Source: Catalimonadaceae bacterium JC749 | GTDB lineage: Bacteria; Bacteroidota; Bacteroidia; Cytophagales; Cyclobacteriaceae | DNA length: 64,000 bases | Direction of reading: 5' to 3' | Assembly (NCBI GenBank): GCA_021730635.1 | Contig: JAJNNC010000002.1 | Span: forward strand, 744,001-808,000 | Part shown: in pieces, positions 17,839 through 27,526 of the stretch | Numbering within the stretch: position 1 is the stretch's first letter | Layout of the letters: each line of letters starts with the position of its first letter | Position numbers and translations under genes: made by a program | Notes under the pieces: model-generated | The model's database searches: none | Told to the model about the DNA's origin: nothing | The model's input: only the letters and a program-made list of their open reading frames with translations

Positions 17839-20514
17839 TCACTCATATTTCAAGGTGTCAGCCGGGTTGACAAGTGCCGCTTTGATGCCGTGGTAACTGA
17901 CGGTAAGCAAGGCTACCAACAGGCCGATCATCATGCTGCCGGCAAACAGCGGCCAGCTCAATGCTACTTTAAATTGGAAGTTTGCCAGCCATTCATTCAT
18001 CATATAGTAGGAAAAAGGTACAGCCACAATAAAAGCGATGACTGCAAACCTTATATAGGGTTTGTTGATCATGATAAAAATATGCATCAGACTGGCTCCA
18101 AACGCCTTGCGAATGCCAATCTCCTTCGTACGGTTGGTAGTGTTGATACCCGTAAGCCCAAATAAACCCAGGGAAGCAATCAGGATAGCGAAAATGGTAG
18201 AAAATGTTATGATTTTGGTCCAGCGCTGGTAAGATTGGTATTGCATAGCTACATCTTGGTCTATAAAGCTATATTCAAACGGTTTGTTAGGAGCGATAGT
18301 AGTCCATATGCTTTTGATTCTGTCAATCGTAGTCGGTACATCCGTCTTTTGAATTTTCACCAGTATATACCGGGGTATTTCATATTCGCTGGTTTCCATG
18401 GTAAGCATCATTGGGTCCACAGGATGCTCAAGAGACCTGTAATGGTAGTCCCTCACAACACCTATTACGCGTGAACTATCAATATACTGACCCAGCGGAT
18501 CTTCCCATTCCATCGCTTTCACCAGGGATTCATTGACAATTGCCGTTTTCTTTTTGTCGGCTGGATTATTCACATCAAAATTCCTTCCCTGAATTATTTC
18601 TAAACCAAGGGTTTCAAGATAATAAGGATCGACCAGGTACCGTTCTGCGGCATATACAGACCGACCTCTGTTAAAAGAATTGTTGGTTCGGGTGGTAGAC
18701 AATACAGCAGATTCCCGTTGGAGGGCCGCTTGTAACTGGTCGGCAGTACGCACTGCTTCTTCTTCATTCCAGGCTTGCGTAGGGATCACAAGGATCATGT
18801 CGCTATTATACCCCAGGTCTTTGTCCGCAATGAAGTGCATTTGTCGCATCATTATGACAGCACTGATCACCAGAAAAAATGACAAAGCAAACTGCAGCAC
18901 CACCAGCGGTTTGGTAAAACCGGCTTTTACACGCAGAGCGGACTTCCCTTTGAGAATGAGGGCAGGCCGGAACCGGGACAGATACAAAGCCGGATAACTC
19001 CCGGCCAGGATACCAATCACAATAGCCAATCCTAAAGCAAATCCGCACACAGGCAGCCAGCTGGTATTGAACCGGATCGTTTTTCCGGTAAATTCATCGA
19101 AAGAGGGTAGAAAAAACATCGTGAGCGCCATACCTATTACCATTGAGATCACGGCCAACAGGATGGATTCAAGACTAAACTGAGCAATTAGTTGCTTACG
19201 GTAAGCACCCACCACTTTTCGAATACCTACTTCCGCGCTTCGTCCTGCCGACGAGGTCAGCGCCAGGGAGATGTAGTTGATACAGGCAACGACCAGTATC
19301 AGGATAGCAATGCCGCCTAAAATCCAGGAGTACTGGGGATCACTTACCCGGTCGCTGGATCCTCTCACCTCATTTTTAAAATAAATGTCTGGTAAAGGCG
19401 TCGCCCGGTATTGAAAAATCTTCACATCTGCCGGAGGCTTAAAATTAGCTTTCCAAAGGGCAATCCTGTCGGCCATGTGTTCCTGAACGATTCTATCCAG
19501 ATTCTCACGAAAATGTTGCAGATTGGCATCCTCTCTCAACTGCACAAAGGTAGCATAACGAAAACCACCCCAGTTATCCGAATTCCTTTTCAGTGATTCC
19601 TGGCTCTGGAGGGGTAATAGAATGCTGAAATCCAGGCTGGAGTTACCGGGAGGAGCCTGAATAATACCGGTAACGGTAAAAGAGCTCTCCGTTTCTCCTT
19701 GGATACTGATGGTTTCTCCCAGCGGATTTTCCTGTCCAAAGTACTTTTCGGCAATGGCTGGTGTAATCACAACTTCTTGTGCCGTTTGAAAAATTTTGTC
19801 CGGATTACCAGCCAGCAGGTGGAATGAAAACATGCGGAAAAAGTCGGCATCCACACAGGTAAACTGCTCATTAAAAACCTTATTACCATACTGTACGATG
19901 CCGGATTCCTTCGAAATACGCGTAGCACATTCCACAGCGGGCAGTTCATCTTTGAGGATAGGAGCCAAAGGGGCCTGTACACTGGAATAATGATAAGGTG
20001 TCTCCCCTTTGCTGGCTTTCTCTTGACTGTAATTGACACTCTCAATCCGGTAGATTCTATCTTTATGGACATGAAACAGGTCAAAGCTGTGCTCATCCCG
20101 GATGAACAGGTAAATGAGGATACAAAAGGACATGCCAATGCTCAGCCCAAAGACATTGATCGTAGAATACAGTTTACGCTTCCAGATATTTCGAGAAGCC
20201 ACTTTGAAATAATTTTTGATCATAATAGTGGGGATCAATGAAATTGAAAATTTATTCCGTAAAAAGATGCCGGGACGGAAAAACTTAATGACATTCCACA
20301 CAAACCTTCTTCTGGCTCTACTGATTCTGTAATCGTCGGACCCTCTGGGATTGTCTGCTGTTTTTTGCAGATCCTGTTCAAAAGTCTCCCTTAGGTCGCC
20401 TTCAATGCCTTCGTGCAATTCCGGCGGACAAAACCAGGCCAGAAAACGTAAGGCAGCCTTTGGTGGATGCGGTAGTGGGTCAGTCTTTTTCATACCTTCG
20501 GGATGCTTATCCAT
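17839..20514 (-). CDS. Prefix-domain FtsX/MacB-type permease, divergent type
   Basis: 891 residues from ATG 20514 (an in-frame ATG at 20493 is an alternative). The prefix is a distinct subtype: AALRFLAWFCPPELHEGIEG, DLRETFEQDLQ, then an insertion DNPRGSDDYRISRARRRFVW and FFRPGIFLRNKF. The body starts MIKNYFKVASRNIWKRKLYS; motifs SAEVGIRKVVGA and TKEIGIRKAFGASLMHIFIM; tail NPADTLKYE. TM and cytoplasmic parts of the second half are more diverged (INTTNRTKEIG). Only intact permease of the PadR 20535 unit, 20 bp after the PadR stop. Confidence 0.93.
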   Translation of the reverse strand: MDKHPEGMKKTDPLPHPPKAALRFLAWFCPPELHEGIEGDLRETFEQDLQKTADNPRGSDDYRISRARRRFVWNVIKFFRPGIFLRNKFSISLIPTIMIKNYFKVASRNIWKRKLYSTINVFGLSIGMSFCILIYLFIRDEHSFDLFHVHKDRIYRIESVNYSQEKASKGETPYHYSSVQAPLAPILKDELPAVECATRISKESGIVQYGNKVFNEQFTCVDADFFRMFSFHLLAGNPDKIFQTAQEVVITPAIAEKYFGQENPLGETISIQGETESSFTVTGIIQAPPGNSSLDFSILLPLQSQESLKRNSDNWGGFRYATFVQLREDANLQHFRENLDRIVQEHMADRIALWKANFKPPADVKIFQYRATPLPDIYFKNEVRGSSDRVSDPQYSWILGGIAILILVVACINYISLALTSSAGRSAEVGIRKVVGAYRKQLIAQFSLESILLAVISMVIGMALTMFFLPSFDEFTGKTIRFNTSWLPVCGFALGLAIVIGILAGSYPALYLSRFRPALILKGKSALRVKAGFTKPLVVLQFALSFFLVISAVIMMRQMHFIADKDLGYNSDMILVIPTQAWNEEEAVRTADQLQAALQRESAVLSTTRTNNSFNRGRSVYAAERYLVDPYYLETLGLEIIQGRNFDVNNPADKKKTAIVNESLVKAMEWEDPLGQYIDSSRVIGVVRDYHYRSLEHPVDPMMLTMETSEYEIPRYILVKIQKTDVPTTIDRIKSIWTTIAPNKPFEYSFIDQDVAMQYQSYQRWTKIITFSTIFAILIASLGLFGLTGINTTNRTKEIGIRKAFGASLMHIFIMINKPYIRFAVIAFIVAVPFSYYMMNEWLANFQFKVALSWPLFAGSMMIGLLVALLTVSYHGIKAALVNPADTLKYE

Positions 20515-20534
20515 CGGCTTTCAACCTAAGTAAC

Positions 20535-20858
20535 CTAGTAGTTCAACTGAGGAACTAGTCGCCACAACTCTATTCGGGCTTCCTTCAGCGCACGCAACAG
20601 GGCTACACCGGCGCTGGTCACCGTGAAGATGCGTTTTCTCCGGCCACCTCTTGCCTGGGTAGCCCCGCCCATGTGAGATTTAACATATCCCTTGTCTTCC
20701 AGTCGGTACAAGGTGACATGCACGGCGCTGAGGTTGACCTGTCGACCCAGACGCTCTTCAATTTCGTTGACAATGGCATTGCCATACGCTTCTTCCTGTA
20801 AGATACACACCATGGTGAGCACGAGTTCTTCAAACTCCCCAAGATAGGCTTTGTTCAT
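20535..20858 (-). CDS. PadR family transcriptional regulator
   Basis: 107 residues from ATG 20858 (MNKAYLGEFEELVLTMVCIL). The frame stays open upstream to 20936, but that part would encode an atypical leader and covers the promoter. Winged-helix features: EAYGNAIVNEIEERLG, NLSAVHVTLYRLEDKGYV, GGRRKRIFTVTSAG. It is divergent from the secreted hydrolase gene and heads permease 17839-20514. Confidence 0.92.
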   Translation of the reverse strand: MNKAYLGEFEELVLTMVCILQEEAYGNAIVNEIEERLGRQVNLSAVHVTLYRLEDKGYVKSHMGGATQARGGRRKRIFTVTSAGVALLRALKEARIELWRLVPQLNY

Positions 20859-20860
20859 TT

Positions 20861-20906
20861 CTATATATTTTGTTAAACAAATGTAATTACTTTCTATATA
20901 TTTTGT
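20861..20906 (-). promoter_or_regulatory. Direct-repeat operator candidate and -7 box of PadR 20535-20858
   Basis: CTATATATTTTGT occurs at 20861-20873 and 20894-20906, a 33-bp period (about three helical turns). Between them, TACATTTG on the minus strand (20878-20885) is a perfect match to the Bacteroidota -7 consensus TAnnTTTG. The repeats bracket the likely transcription start, as expected for autorepression by a dimeric PadR. Confidence 0.5.
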
Positions 20907-20996
20907 AAAAGAAATAAGCGAAAAAAATTTTGGCACGTTATTTTTATGGAACTATGAATCCTGTTACTATTGATGCCATTCATACCAGCACGTATC

Positions 20997-21839
20997 ATGA
21001 TGTTTCACAATACATTACTATCCATCCTGGCCATGGTAATAACCTGCGCTCATGCCCAAGATTCGGTACCCAGGTCGGAGGTTATACAATTCACCAGTAG
21101 CGGTATCCTGCTGGAAGGTGTACTCAATTTACCCAAAAAGGAGGGAAAGGTTCCTCTGGTCGTATTTGTGCATGGTTCGGGGAGGAGAACGCGCTCTGAT
21201 TATGGGGAATTTATATCTCCCTTGCTGAACGCTGGCTTTGCCACATTCCGCTATGACAAACGGGGGGTGGGTGCTTCGGGAGGAACCTATGTAGGTGTTG
21301 AAACTTCTAATAGTCCGACAACCATTCCAGCGCTGGCCATGGATGCTGCTTCGGCCATCATGCAATTAAAGCACCATGCTAACATTGATAGTACCCGTTG
21401 CATGCTCATTGGTGCCAGTCAGGCAGGATGGATAATACCGGTAGCGGCCAGTTACTCAAATTTATTTTTGACCGTTTGTTTTTCAGGCCCTGCGGTATCT
21501 GTTGGTGAGGAAATTTACTTTAGCTGGCTGGCGGAGAATGGAGACTACACGGTAGAGGAGGCCAGCAGCATGCTTCAGTCCTACCAGGGAAACCATGGGT
21601 TTGATCCGATTCCTTATATCCGTGATTTGCATCAACCGTCACTTTGGGTCTTTGGTGATCAGGATCAGAGCATTCCTGTCGAACGCTCCGTTCAGTTACT
21701 GGAAGCAGCCAGGAACAGCTTACAATTGCCTATTCAAATACAGGTTATTCCCGGGGTCAATCATAGTCTGATGTCGAAAGATGGAAAATATGCGGATTAT
21801 GTTGGCTATATCCTGGATTGGATCAAAACACACCGGTAG
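20997..21839 (+). CDS. Secreted alpha/beta hydrolase
   Basis: About 280 residues from ATG 20997 or 21000; the frame opens earlier, but these ATGs give a clean signal peptide (MMFHNTLLSILAMVITCAHAQ). Alpha/beta-hydrolase signature: VPLVVFVHGSGRRTRSDYG (oxyanion-hole region), YDKRGVGASGG, nucleophile elbow GASQAG with Ser near 140, acid in FGDQDQSIP near 220, His in GVNHSLM near 254. All triad residues are present. Likely an exported esterase or acyl-peptide-type hydrolase acting in the periplasm. It lies between two divergently oriented PadR/permease units, so it may share their control. Confidence 0.88.
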   Translation: MMFHNTLLSILAMVITCAHAQDSVPRSEVIQFTSSGILLEGVLNLPKKEGKVPLVVFVHGSGRRTRSDYGEFISPLLNAGFATFRYDKRGVGASGGTYVGVETSNSPTTIPALAMDAASAIMQLKHHANIDSTRCMLIGASQAGWIIPVAASYSNLFLTVCFSGPAVSVGEEIYFSWLAENGDYTVEEASSMLQSYQGNHGFDPIPYIRDLHQPSLWVFGDQDQSIPVERSVQLLEAARNSLQLPIQIQVIPGVNHSLMSKDGKYADYVGYILDWIKTHR

Positions 21840-22030
21840 AAGCGACATCCAAAGAATGAATAAGGGACGCTATCAATAGTCAAGAAATTGTTTTCATACA
21901 CTCCTTCAGAACATCAATCAAGTGCTCATTTATGGACACAACTTGTACGGTTTCGTACGAGGGTTTGATGCTTCACACCCAAAATCTGCTGTTTCTTCCC
22001 TGTAAAGCGAATTGGCATCATTATTATTCC

Positions 22031-22038
22031 TACATTTA
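22031..22038 (+). promoter_or_regulatory. -7 box upstream of PadR 22057-22398
   Basis: TACATTTA matches TAnnTTTG at 5 of the 6 fixed positions, 18 bp before the PadR start, with a TTGG about 20 bp upstream as a possible -33 element. Confidence 0.4.
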
Positions 22039-22056
22039 GGAAAAAACTTCAGTGCT

Positions 22057-22398
22057 ATGAAGAAATACCATTTGGGTGAGTTTGAAGAAATTGTCATCCT
22101 TACCATTGGCGTCTTGTACAACGAAGCTTATGGCGTATCCATCAAAAAAGAAATTGAGTCCAGGCTTTCGCGCAGTGTGAGTATGGGCGCTTTGCACACC
22201 GCCTTAGTCAGGCTGGAGAATAAGGGATATGTCAGGTCTTTTGAGGGAGAGTCCACTGAAGAACGGATGGGGCGCCCCAGGAAATACTTTCAGATTACTG
22301 CTTTTGGCAAGCAGGCCATGGCCTACACCAAAGAAACTCGGGATGCCCTGTGGCAATCCATTCCTAAAATAGTATTTGATCCTAAAGGTACTGTTTGA
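22057..22398 (+). CDS. PadR family transcriptional regulator
   Basis: 113 residues from ATG 22057 (MKKYHLGEFEEIVILTIGVL); the open frame before it lacks PadR features. It has EAYGVSIKKEIESRLS, the recognition segment SMGALHTALVRLENKGYV, and the wing RMGRPRKYFQITAFG. The wing glycine/arginine pattern (MGRPRKY) differs from the GGRRKR of the minus-strand PadRs, so operator specificity may differ. It ends 2 nt before the permease ATG on the same strand. Confidence 0.93.
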   Translation: MKKYHLGEFEEIVILTIGVLYNEAYGVSIKKEIESRLSRSVSMGALHTALVRLENKGYVRSFEGESTEERMGRPRKYFQITAFGKQAMAYTKETRDALWQSIPKIVFDPKGTV

Positions 22399-22400
22399 CC

Positions 22401-25049
22401 ATGAAGCATTCACCACCCAAATTCTTCCTTCGCTTTTTCCGGTGGTACTGCCACCCGAAGCTGGTAGATTTTATTGAAGGGGACTTACTGGAAGAATACC
22501 AGGAGCGTGTCAGGGAATCCGGCAAACGAAAAGCTGACAGGAAATTTATCATGGAGGTGCTGTTGCTTTTCCGGCCGGGCATCATTCGGCCCATTAAAGG
22601 TTATAAAAATGTAAACATTACTGATATGTACCTAAGCTATTTCAAATTAGCCTGGAGAGTCCTTTTAAACCACAAAGGCTACTCTTTCATCAATGTGAGT
22701 GGTTTGGCCCTGGGCATGACCGTGGCCCTGCTGATAGGCTTGTGGATCTATGATGAATTGTCATTCAACAAATACCACAAAAATTATGAGGATATTGCAC
22801 ATGTGTGGGGTGGGCGCACTAATCCGGAGACCATGAATATTGAGGGTTTATATGCCTTGCAGTATCCTGTGGCGGAAGTCCTCCGCAACAATTTCCCGCA
22901 ATATTTCACACATGTATCGATGGCCTGGTGGATTGGTGATTATGTGCTTTCAACGGAAGATAAAAAATTCAATAAAATAGGACTGATTGTGGAAGAAGGT
23001 TTTCTCGATATGCTTTCCTTGAACATGCTGAAAGGTTCCTATCAAAGTCTGAATGATCCGCATTCCGTTGTTCTTTCTGCGTCTACGGCGGAGACAATTT
23101 TTGGAGATGAGGATCCTATCAATCAAACGTTAAGAATTAATAACCGCGTAGAGGTAAAAGTAACCGGGGTTTATGAGGACATTCCCCACAATAGTAGTTT
23201 TAGCGAAATTCAGGTTTTCTTCCCCTGGCCAGTGCTGGCTACCTTCCGAGGAGGGATGGAAGGAAGTGAAACCGACTGGGACAACCAGTTTGTCAATGTT
23301 TATGTACAGCTACAGCCCAATGCCAGCATGGAAGCAGCCAATGCCGCCATTCATGATCTGTATGCCAAAAATGTACCGGCAGATTTCTATGCCACCATGG
23401 AGAAGTATCAACCCTTTGTGCAACTCATTCCCATGCGTACCTGGCATTTGTATTCAGAATTTGAGAATGGAAAACCGGCCGGTGGACGTATTACCTACGT
23501 GTGGCTCTTTAGCATCGTAGGCGTGTTTGTACTGCTGCTGGCCTGCATCAATTTCATCAACCTTTCTACGGCACGATCTGAAAAACGGGCTAGGGAAGTA
23601 GGTGTGCGCAAAACCATGGGTTCTCTTAAAGGGCAATTGATTACACAGTTTTTGAGCGAATCATTCATGACCGTACTGCTGGCTTTCGCCTTGGCTGTAT
23701 TGCTGCTGGTAGTATTACAAACCCCCTTTAATGCATTGGCGGATAAAGATATTGCATTGCCCTTTGACAAGCTGGTTTTTTGGGGCATCGCCTTGGCCTT
23801 CATGCTGATGACGGGTTTCATGGCCGGACTCTACCCTGCTTTTTATTTGTCTTCTTTTCAGCCCGTAAAGGTGTTAAAGGGGGTGTTACGGATAGGCCGT
23901 TTTGCCGCCTTACCCAGAAAAGTGCTGGTGGTCGTGCAGTTTACGGTTTCGGTGGTCTTGATCCTGGGTACACTGATCGTGTATCAGCAGATTCAGCATG
24001 CCCGCCACCGGCCTATTGGCTATGACCGCCAAAGTTTAATCACAGTAGAACTGAGCGACCCGAATTATCAAGGCGAAGAGGAAGTCATCAGAACGGAACT
24101 GTTCAACACAGGCGTGGTATCAGCAGTGGCCACTTCAGACGGTCCCCTGACAGCCATATGGAATATTACAGGCGGCTATAGCTGGGAAGGAAAAGATCCG
24201 AATGTAGAGGCAAGTTTTGTGACATGCAATGTAACGCCCGACTTTGGCAAAACCGTAGGCTGGGAGATAGTGGCCGGCCGGGATTTTTCCAGAGATTTTG
24301 CCACCGATACCACGGATGCCATCATCATCAACGAAGCAGCCGTAAAATATATGGGCTTAGAAGATCCGATTGGGCAAAAACTTACCGATGTAGATGAGTT
24401 CGGCCGTCCCAAATGGACGAAAACCATCATAGGGGTTGTCAAAGACATCATCATGGCCTCACCCTATGAGCCAGTCGGGCAGACTATTTACTACTTTAAT
24501 GACTATGCGTCAGGCCTGTTGCATATTAAAATAAACCCGGAGGTAAGTGCCAGTGTCGCTTTGCCAATCATAGAAGCCACCCTGGAAAAAATAGTACCCT
24601 CTGCGCTTTTTGATTATACGTTTGTGGATGAAGAATATGGCCGAAAATTCAGTCAGGAAGTACGCATCGGTACACTATCAGGCATCTTTGCCATGCTGGC
24701 TATTTTCATTTCCTGTCTGGGCTTATTTGGTCTGGCCTCTTTTGTAGCCGAGCAACGCACCAAGGAAATTGGCATCCGCAAGGTAGTAGGCGCCTCTGTA
24801 TTTAACCTTTGGAAGCTATTATCCAAAGATTTTGTATGGCTGGTGCTCATTGCCTGCGGCATGGCCATTCCGATTGCCTATTACTTCTTAAGCGGTTGGT
24901 TACAGCAGTATGAATACCGCACCGACATCTCCTGGTGGCTATGGGGCATCACTTGTCTGGCGGCCCTGTTCATCACGCTACTGACCGTAAGCTATCAGAC
25001 CTTGAAGGCTGCCTCGATAAATCCGGTGCAAAGTTTACGATCGGAGTAG
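22401..25049 (+). CDS. Prefix-domain FtsX/MacB-type permease (only + strand member)
   Basis: 882 residues from ATG 22401; a TTG at 22395 is less likely. The prefix is divergent: PPKFFLRFFRWYCHPKLVDF, IEGDLLEEYQERVRESGKRK, LLFRPGIIRPIKGYKNV. The body opens MYLSYFKLAWRVLLNHKGYS; motifs AREVGVRKTMGSLKGQ and TKEIGIRKVVGASVFNLWKL; tail NPVQSLRSE. The first extracytoplasmic domain is tryptophan- and tyrosine-rich (SMAWWIGDYVL). With PadR 22057 it forms a self-contained two-gene unit. Converges on permease 25106. Confidence 0.94.
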   Translation: MKHSPPKFFLRFFRWYCHPKLVDFIEGDLLEEYQERVRESGKRKADRKFIMEVLLLFRPGIIRPIKGYKNVNITDMYLSYFKLAWRVLLNHKGYSFINVSGLALGMTVALLIGLWIYDELSFNKYHKNYEDIAHVWGGRTNPETMNIEGLYALQYPVAEVLRNNFPQYFTHVSMAWWIGDYVLSTEDKKFNKIGLIVEEGFLDMLSLNMLKGSYQSLNDPHSVVLSASTAETIFGDEDPINQTLRINNRVEVKVTGVYEDIPHNSSFSEIQVFFPWPVLATFRGGMEGSETDWDNQFVNVYVQLQPNASMEAANAAIHDLYAKNVPADFYATMEKYQPFVQLIPMRTWHLYSEFENGKPAGGRITYVWLFSIVGVFVLLLACINFINLSTARSEKRAREVGVRKTMGSLKGQLITQFLSESFMTVLLAFALAVLLLVVLQTPFNALADKDIALPFDKLVFWGIALAFMLMTGFMAGLYPAFYLSSFQPVKVLKGVLRIGRFAALPRKVLVVVQFTVSVVLILGTLIVYQQIQHARHRPIGYDRQSLITVELSDPNYQGEEEVIRTELFNTGVVSAVATSDGPLTAIWNITGGYSWEGKDPNVEASFVTCNVTPDFGKTVGWEIVAGRDFSRDFATDTTDAIIINEAAVKYMGLEDPIGQKLTDVDEFGRPKWTKTIIGVVKDIIMASPYEPVGQTIYYFNDYASGLLHIKINPEVSASVALPIIEATLEKIVPSALFDYTFVDEEYGRKFSQEVRIGTLSGIFAMLAIFISCLGLFGLASFVAEQRTKEIGIRKVVGASVFNLWKLLSKDFVWLVLIACGMAIPIAYYFLSGWLQQYEYRTDISWWLWGITCLAALFITLLTVSYQTLKAASINPVQSLRSE

Positions 25050-25077
25050 CGCTTGTCCGTTGTCAAAGGTCGCTACT
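25045..25077. terminator. Hairpin between converging permease genes
   Basis: AGTAGCG (25045-25051, including the + strand stop) pairs perfectly with CGCTACT (25071-25077) over a 19-nt loop. It sits in the 56-bp gap between two convergent genes and could act on both strands. No long T-tract follows. Confidence 0.4.
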
Positions 25078-25105
25078 AAGCTATTTTCTGTTGAAGAGGT
25101 TGTTA

Positions 25106-27502
25106 TTATTCATTTCTCAAAGTATTGACTGGATTAGTAAGGGCTGCTTTCACGGATTGTATACTTACCGTAAACAAGGCAATCATTACAGGGATCAGCA
25201 GGGCAAGGGCAAAGATCCACCAGCCGATATGGGTTCGATAGGCAAACGTTTGCAGCCACTCTTGCATGAGCAACCATCCGATCGGTATGGCTATCAGCGT
25301 TGATAACAGCACAAGCCTGGAAAAATCAGTCGTCAGGAGCAACACAATGCTACTGACCTGGGCACCCAGTACTTTCCGGATGCCAATCTCACGGATACGC
25401 TGTTGCAACATAAATGTAGAAAGACCGAACAATCCCATACAGGCAATCAGAAGCGACAAGCCTGCAAAGATGTAGAAAACCCACTCCATCTTCTGTTCAC
25501 TGGTATATTGTTGTTCCAGCGAATCATCCAGGAAAGCATATTGCAGGGGAACATCGGGTACCAGTTTTGCCCAAACGTCTCTGAGATGTTCTAGTCCATC
25601 CTGAAGGTGTGAGCGCTCGATACGCAGGGAAAGGCTGCTTCCGCCTTGCACATGGCCAATGAGAAGCGGTTCAACCTGTTTGTGTAAGCTTTCAAAATGA
25701 AAATCCTTCACCACTCCGATCACGTACCTGGCGTCTTCCCCTTTGCCGAAAGGTTTTCCAATCGCATCCTGAGGGGTGGGCCATCCTATCACTTTCAGGG
25801 TGGCTTCATTCACGAGCACAGCCTTGGATGAGTCAGCGGTACCTTCCAAAAAGGTGCGGCCGGAAACGAGTTCCATTCCGTACGTTTCTATATAATCGGC
25901 ATCAACACTCATGCGATAAATACTAGTGGTCACTTCTTTTCCCTGCATATTTTCAGTAGTAGTCCATCCGTTGCCCAGTCCACCAACCACATTGGCGCTG
26001 TGCTGTGTGACGGCCAGTACGTAGGGAGACGAAAGCAGATCATGTCGTATAGCCTGGTAGTTTTTCCGAACACTTTCTTCCCCATTGAAATCAACCGTGA
26101 TCACAGCATCGCTTTGATAACCGAGCGGTGTTTGCTGTATGAATTTCATCTGATGATGGACGGTCAGGATAGAGATCAGCAAGATGGTGGATATCGTGAA
26201 CTGAAGAATGACAAGCGTCTTTCTCGCTGTTTGTCCGCTATGGCTGTGCGAAAACCTTCCCTTGAGCACAGCTACGGGCTGAAAAGAAGAAAGTATGACC
26301 GCAGGATAAAATCCTGAAAACAGGGTGATGATGAGAATGAAACCTGACAGCATAGCAACGTTCATGAAATTGATAGCCAGGTGATAAGACTGACCCATCC
26401 ATGCGGAAAACACAGGAAGCACAAACTCCAACATCAGCAGGGCAATACCGACAGATAGTATGGTGATGATCAGGGTTTCGAAAAAGAACTGCCGTAATAG
26501 TTGCTGCCTGCTGGCGCCAGCCACTTTTCTAAGGGAGATTTCTTTGGCACGTTGAAGGGCTGTGGCTGTGGTGAGGTTGATATAATTGATGCAGGCCAGC
26601 AGCAGAATAAAAATTGCCACCGCTACAAATATGCGTACGGTGATGTCATTACCATTATTGGCTGAGTCATACCGGAGGGCAGACTTTAGGTGAATATCCC
26701 GAACAGGTTGCATAAAATACTGGTATGACATTTTGTTGTTTTCCCAATCTTTTTTGGAAAACCGTGCGACCACCTGATTCACCATTTTCTCCACATTTTC
26801 CTTGGTCGAAGTTTCAGCGATCTGAATGTAGGTGTATGGCCATCCACCCACCCACACATGGTCTATGTCTTCTTTCCAGCTCTCCAGTGCGTACGAGTGA
26901 AGCCATGCATAGGGAATGACAAGGTCGAATTGGATATGAGAATTGACGGGAGGGTTGGCAGCGATACCGGAAACCCTCATAGGGTTATTATCCATGAGGA
27001 CGATCTGATCCAGGGCTGCCTCTACACTCCCGAAGTATTTGATGGCGGTTGATTCGGTCATCACAACTTCGTTGGGAGTTCGCAGCAGGCGATCCGCTTC
27101 TCCCCTTAGCAGTGGGAATCCAAAGAAGGTAAAGAAGCTCGAGTCAACGGTTAGGGCACGGTGCTCAAAAAATGTCTTGTCCTCATAGCTGAATTTATAA
27201 CTGCCGCCAAACACCCGGCAGGCACTGATGATAGCGGGAACATGATTGGGCAACTGTGCACCCAGGGCAACCCCCGAAGGCGCCTGAGAAAAGGTTTCGC
27301 TTTCACTTTTAAAAGTATTCCATACCCGGTATTTACTTTCAACGTTGGGATGGAAATCGTCGAACGACCATTCCCGTTCTGCCCAGATGAAAATGAGTAA
27401 ACAGGTGGAAATGCCTATAGCAATGCCGCTAATATTGAGCATGGCAGCCGTCCTGTTCTTGATCAGGTGGCGCATGGCAGCGCGATAGTTGACTTTCATC
27501 AT
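25106..27502 (-). CDS. FtsX/MacB-type ABC permease that has lost its attached prefix
   Basis: 798 residues from ATG 27502 (or 27499). It starts directly at the MacB part: MMKVNYRAAMRHLIKNRTAA with TM1 LNISGIAIGISTCLLIFIW. Motifs AKEISLRKVAGASRQ and IREIGIRKVLGAQ; tail NPVNTLRNE. A prefix-only frame ends 24 bp upstream (27527), so the ancestral prefix-permease appears to have been split. Last gene of the large unit headed by PadR 38126-38464. Confidence 0.92.
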   Translation of the reverse strand: MMKVNYRAAMRHLIKNRTAAMLNISGIAIGISTCLLIFIWAEREWSFDDFHPNVESKYRVWNTFKSESETFSQAPSGVALGAQLPNHVPAIISACRVFGGSYKFSYEDKTFFEHRALTVDSSFFTFFGFPLLRGEADRLLRTPNEVVMTESTAIKYFGSVEAALDQIVLMDNNPMRVSGIAANPPVNSHIQFDLVIPYAWLHSYALESWKEDIDHVWVGGWPYTYIQIAETSTKENVEKMVNQVVARFSKKDWENNKMSYQYFMQPVRDIHLKSALRYDSANNGNDITVRIFVAVAIFILLLACINYINLTTATALQRAKEISLRKVAGASRQQLLRQFFFETLIITILSVGIALLMLEFVLPVFSAWMGQSYHLAINFMNVAMLSGFILIITLFSGFYPAVILSSFQPVAVLKGRFSHSHSGQTARKTLVILQFTISTILLISILTVHHQMKFIQQTPLGYQSDAVITVDFNGEESVRKNYQAIRHDLLSSPYVLAVTQHSANVVGGLGNGWTTTENMQGKEVTTSIYRMSVDADYIETYGMELVSGRTFLEGTADSSKAVLVNEATLKVIGWPTPQDAIGKPFGKGEDARYVIGVVKDFHFESLHKQVEPLLIGHVQGGSSLSLRIERSHLQDGLEHLRDVWAKLVPDVPLQYAFLDDSLEQQYTSEQKMEWVFYIFAGLSLLIACMGLFGLSTFMLQQRIREIGIRKVLGAQVSSIVLLLTTDFSRLVLLSTLIAIPIGWLLMQEWLQTFAYRTHIGWWIFALALLIPVMIALFTVSIQSVKAALTNPVNTLRNE

Positions 27503-27526
27503 AGTAGAAAAATTAAATTGAATACT

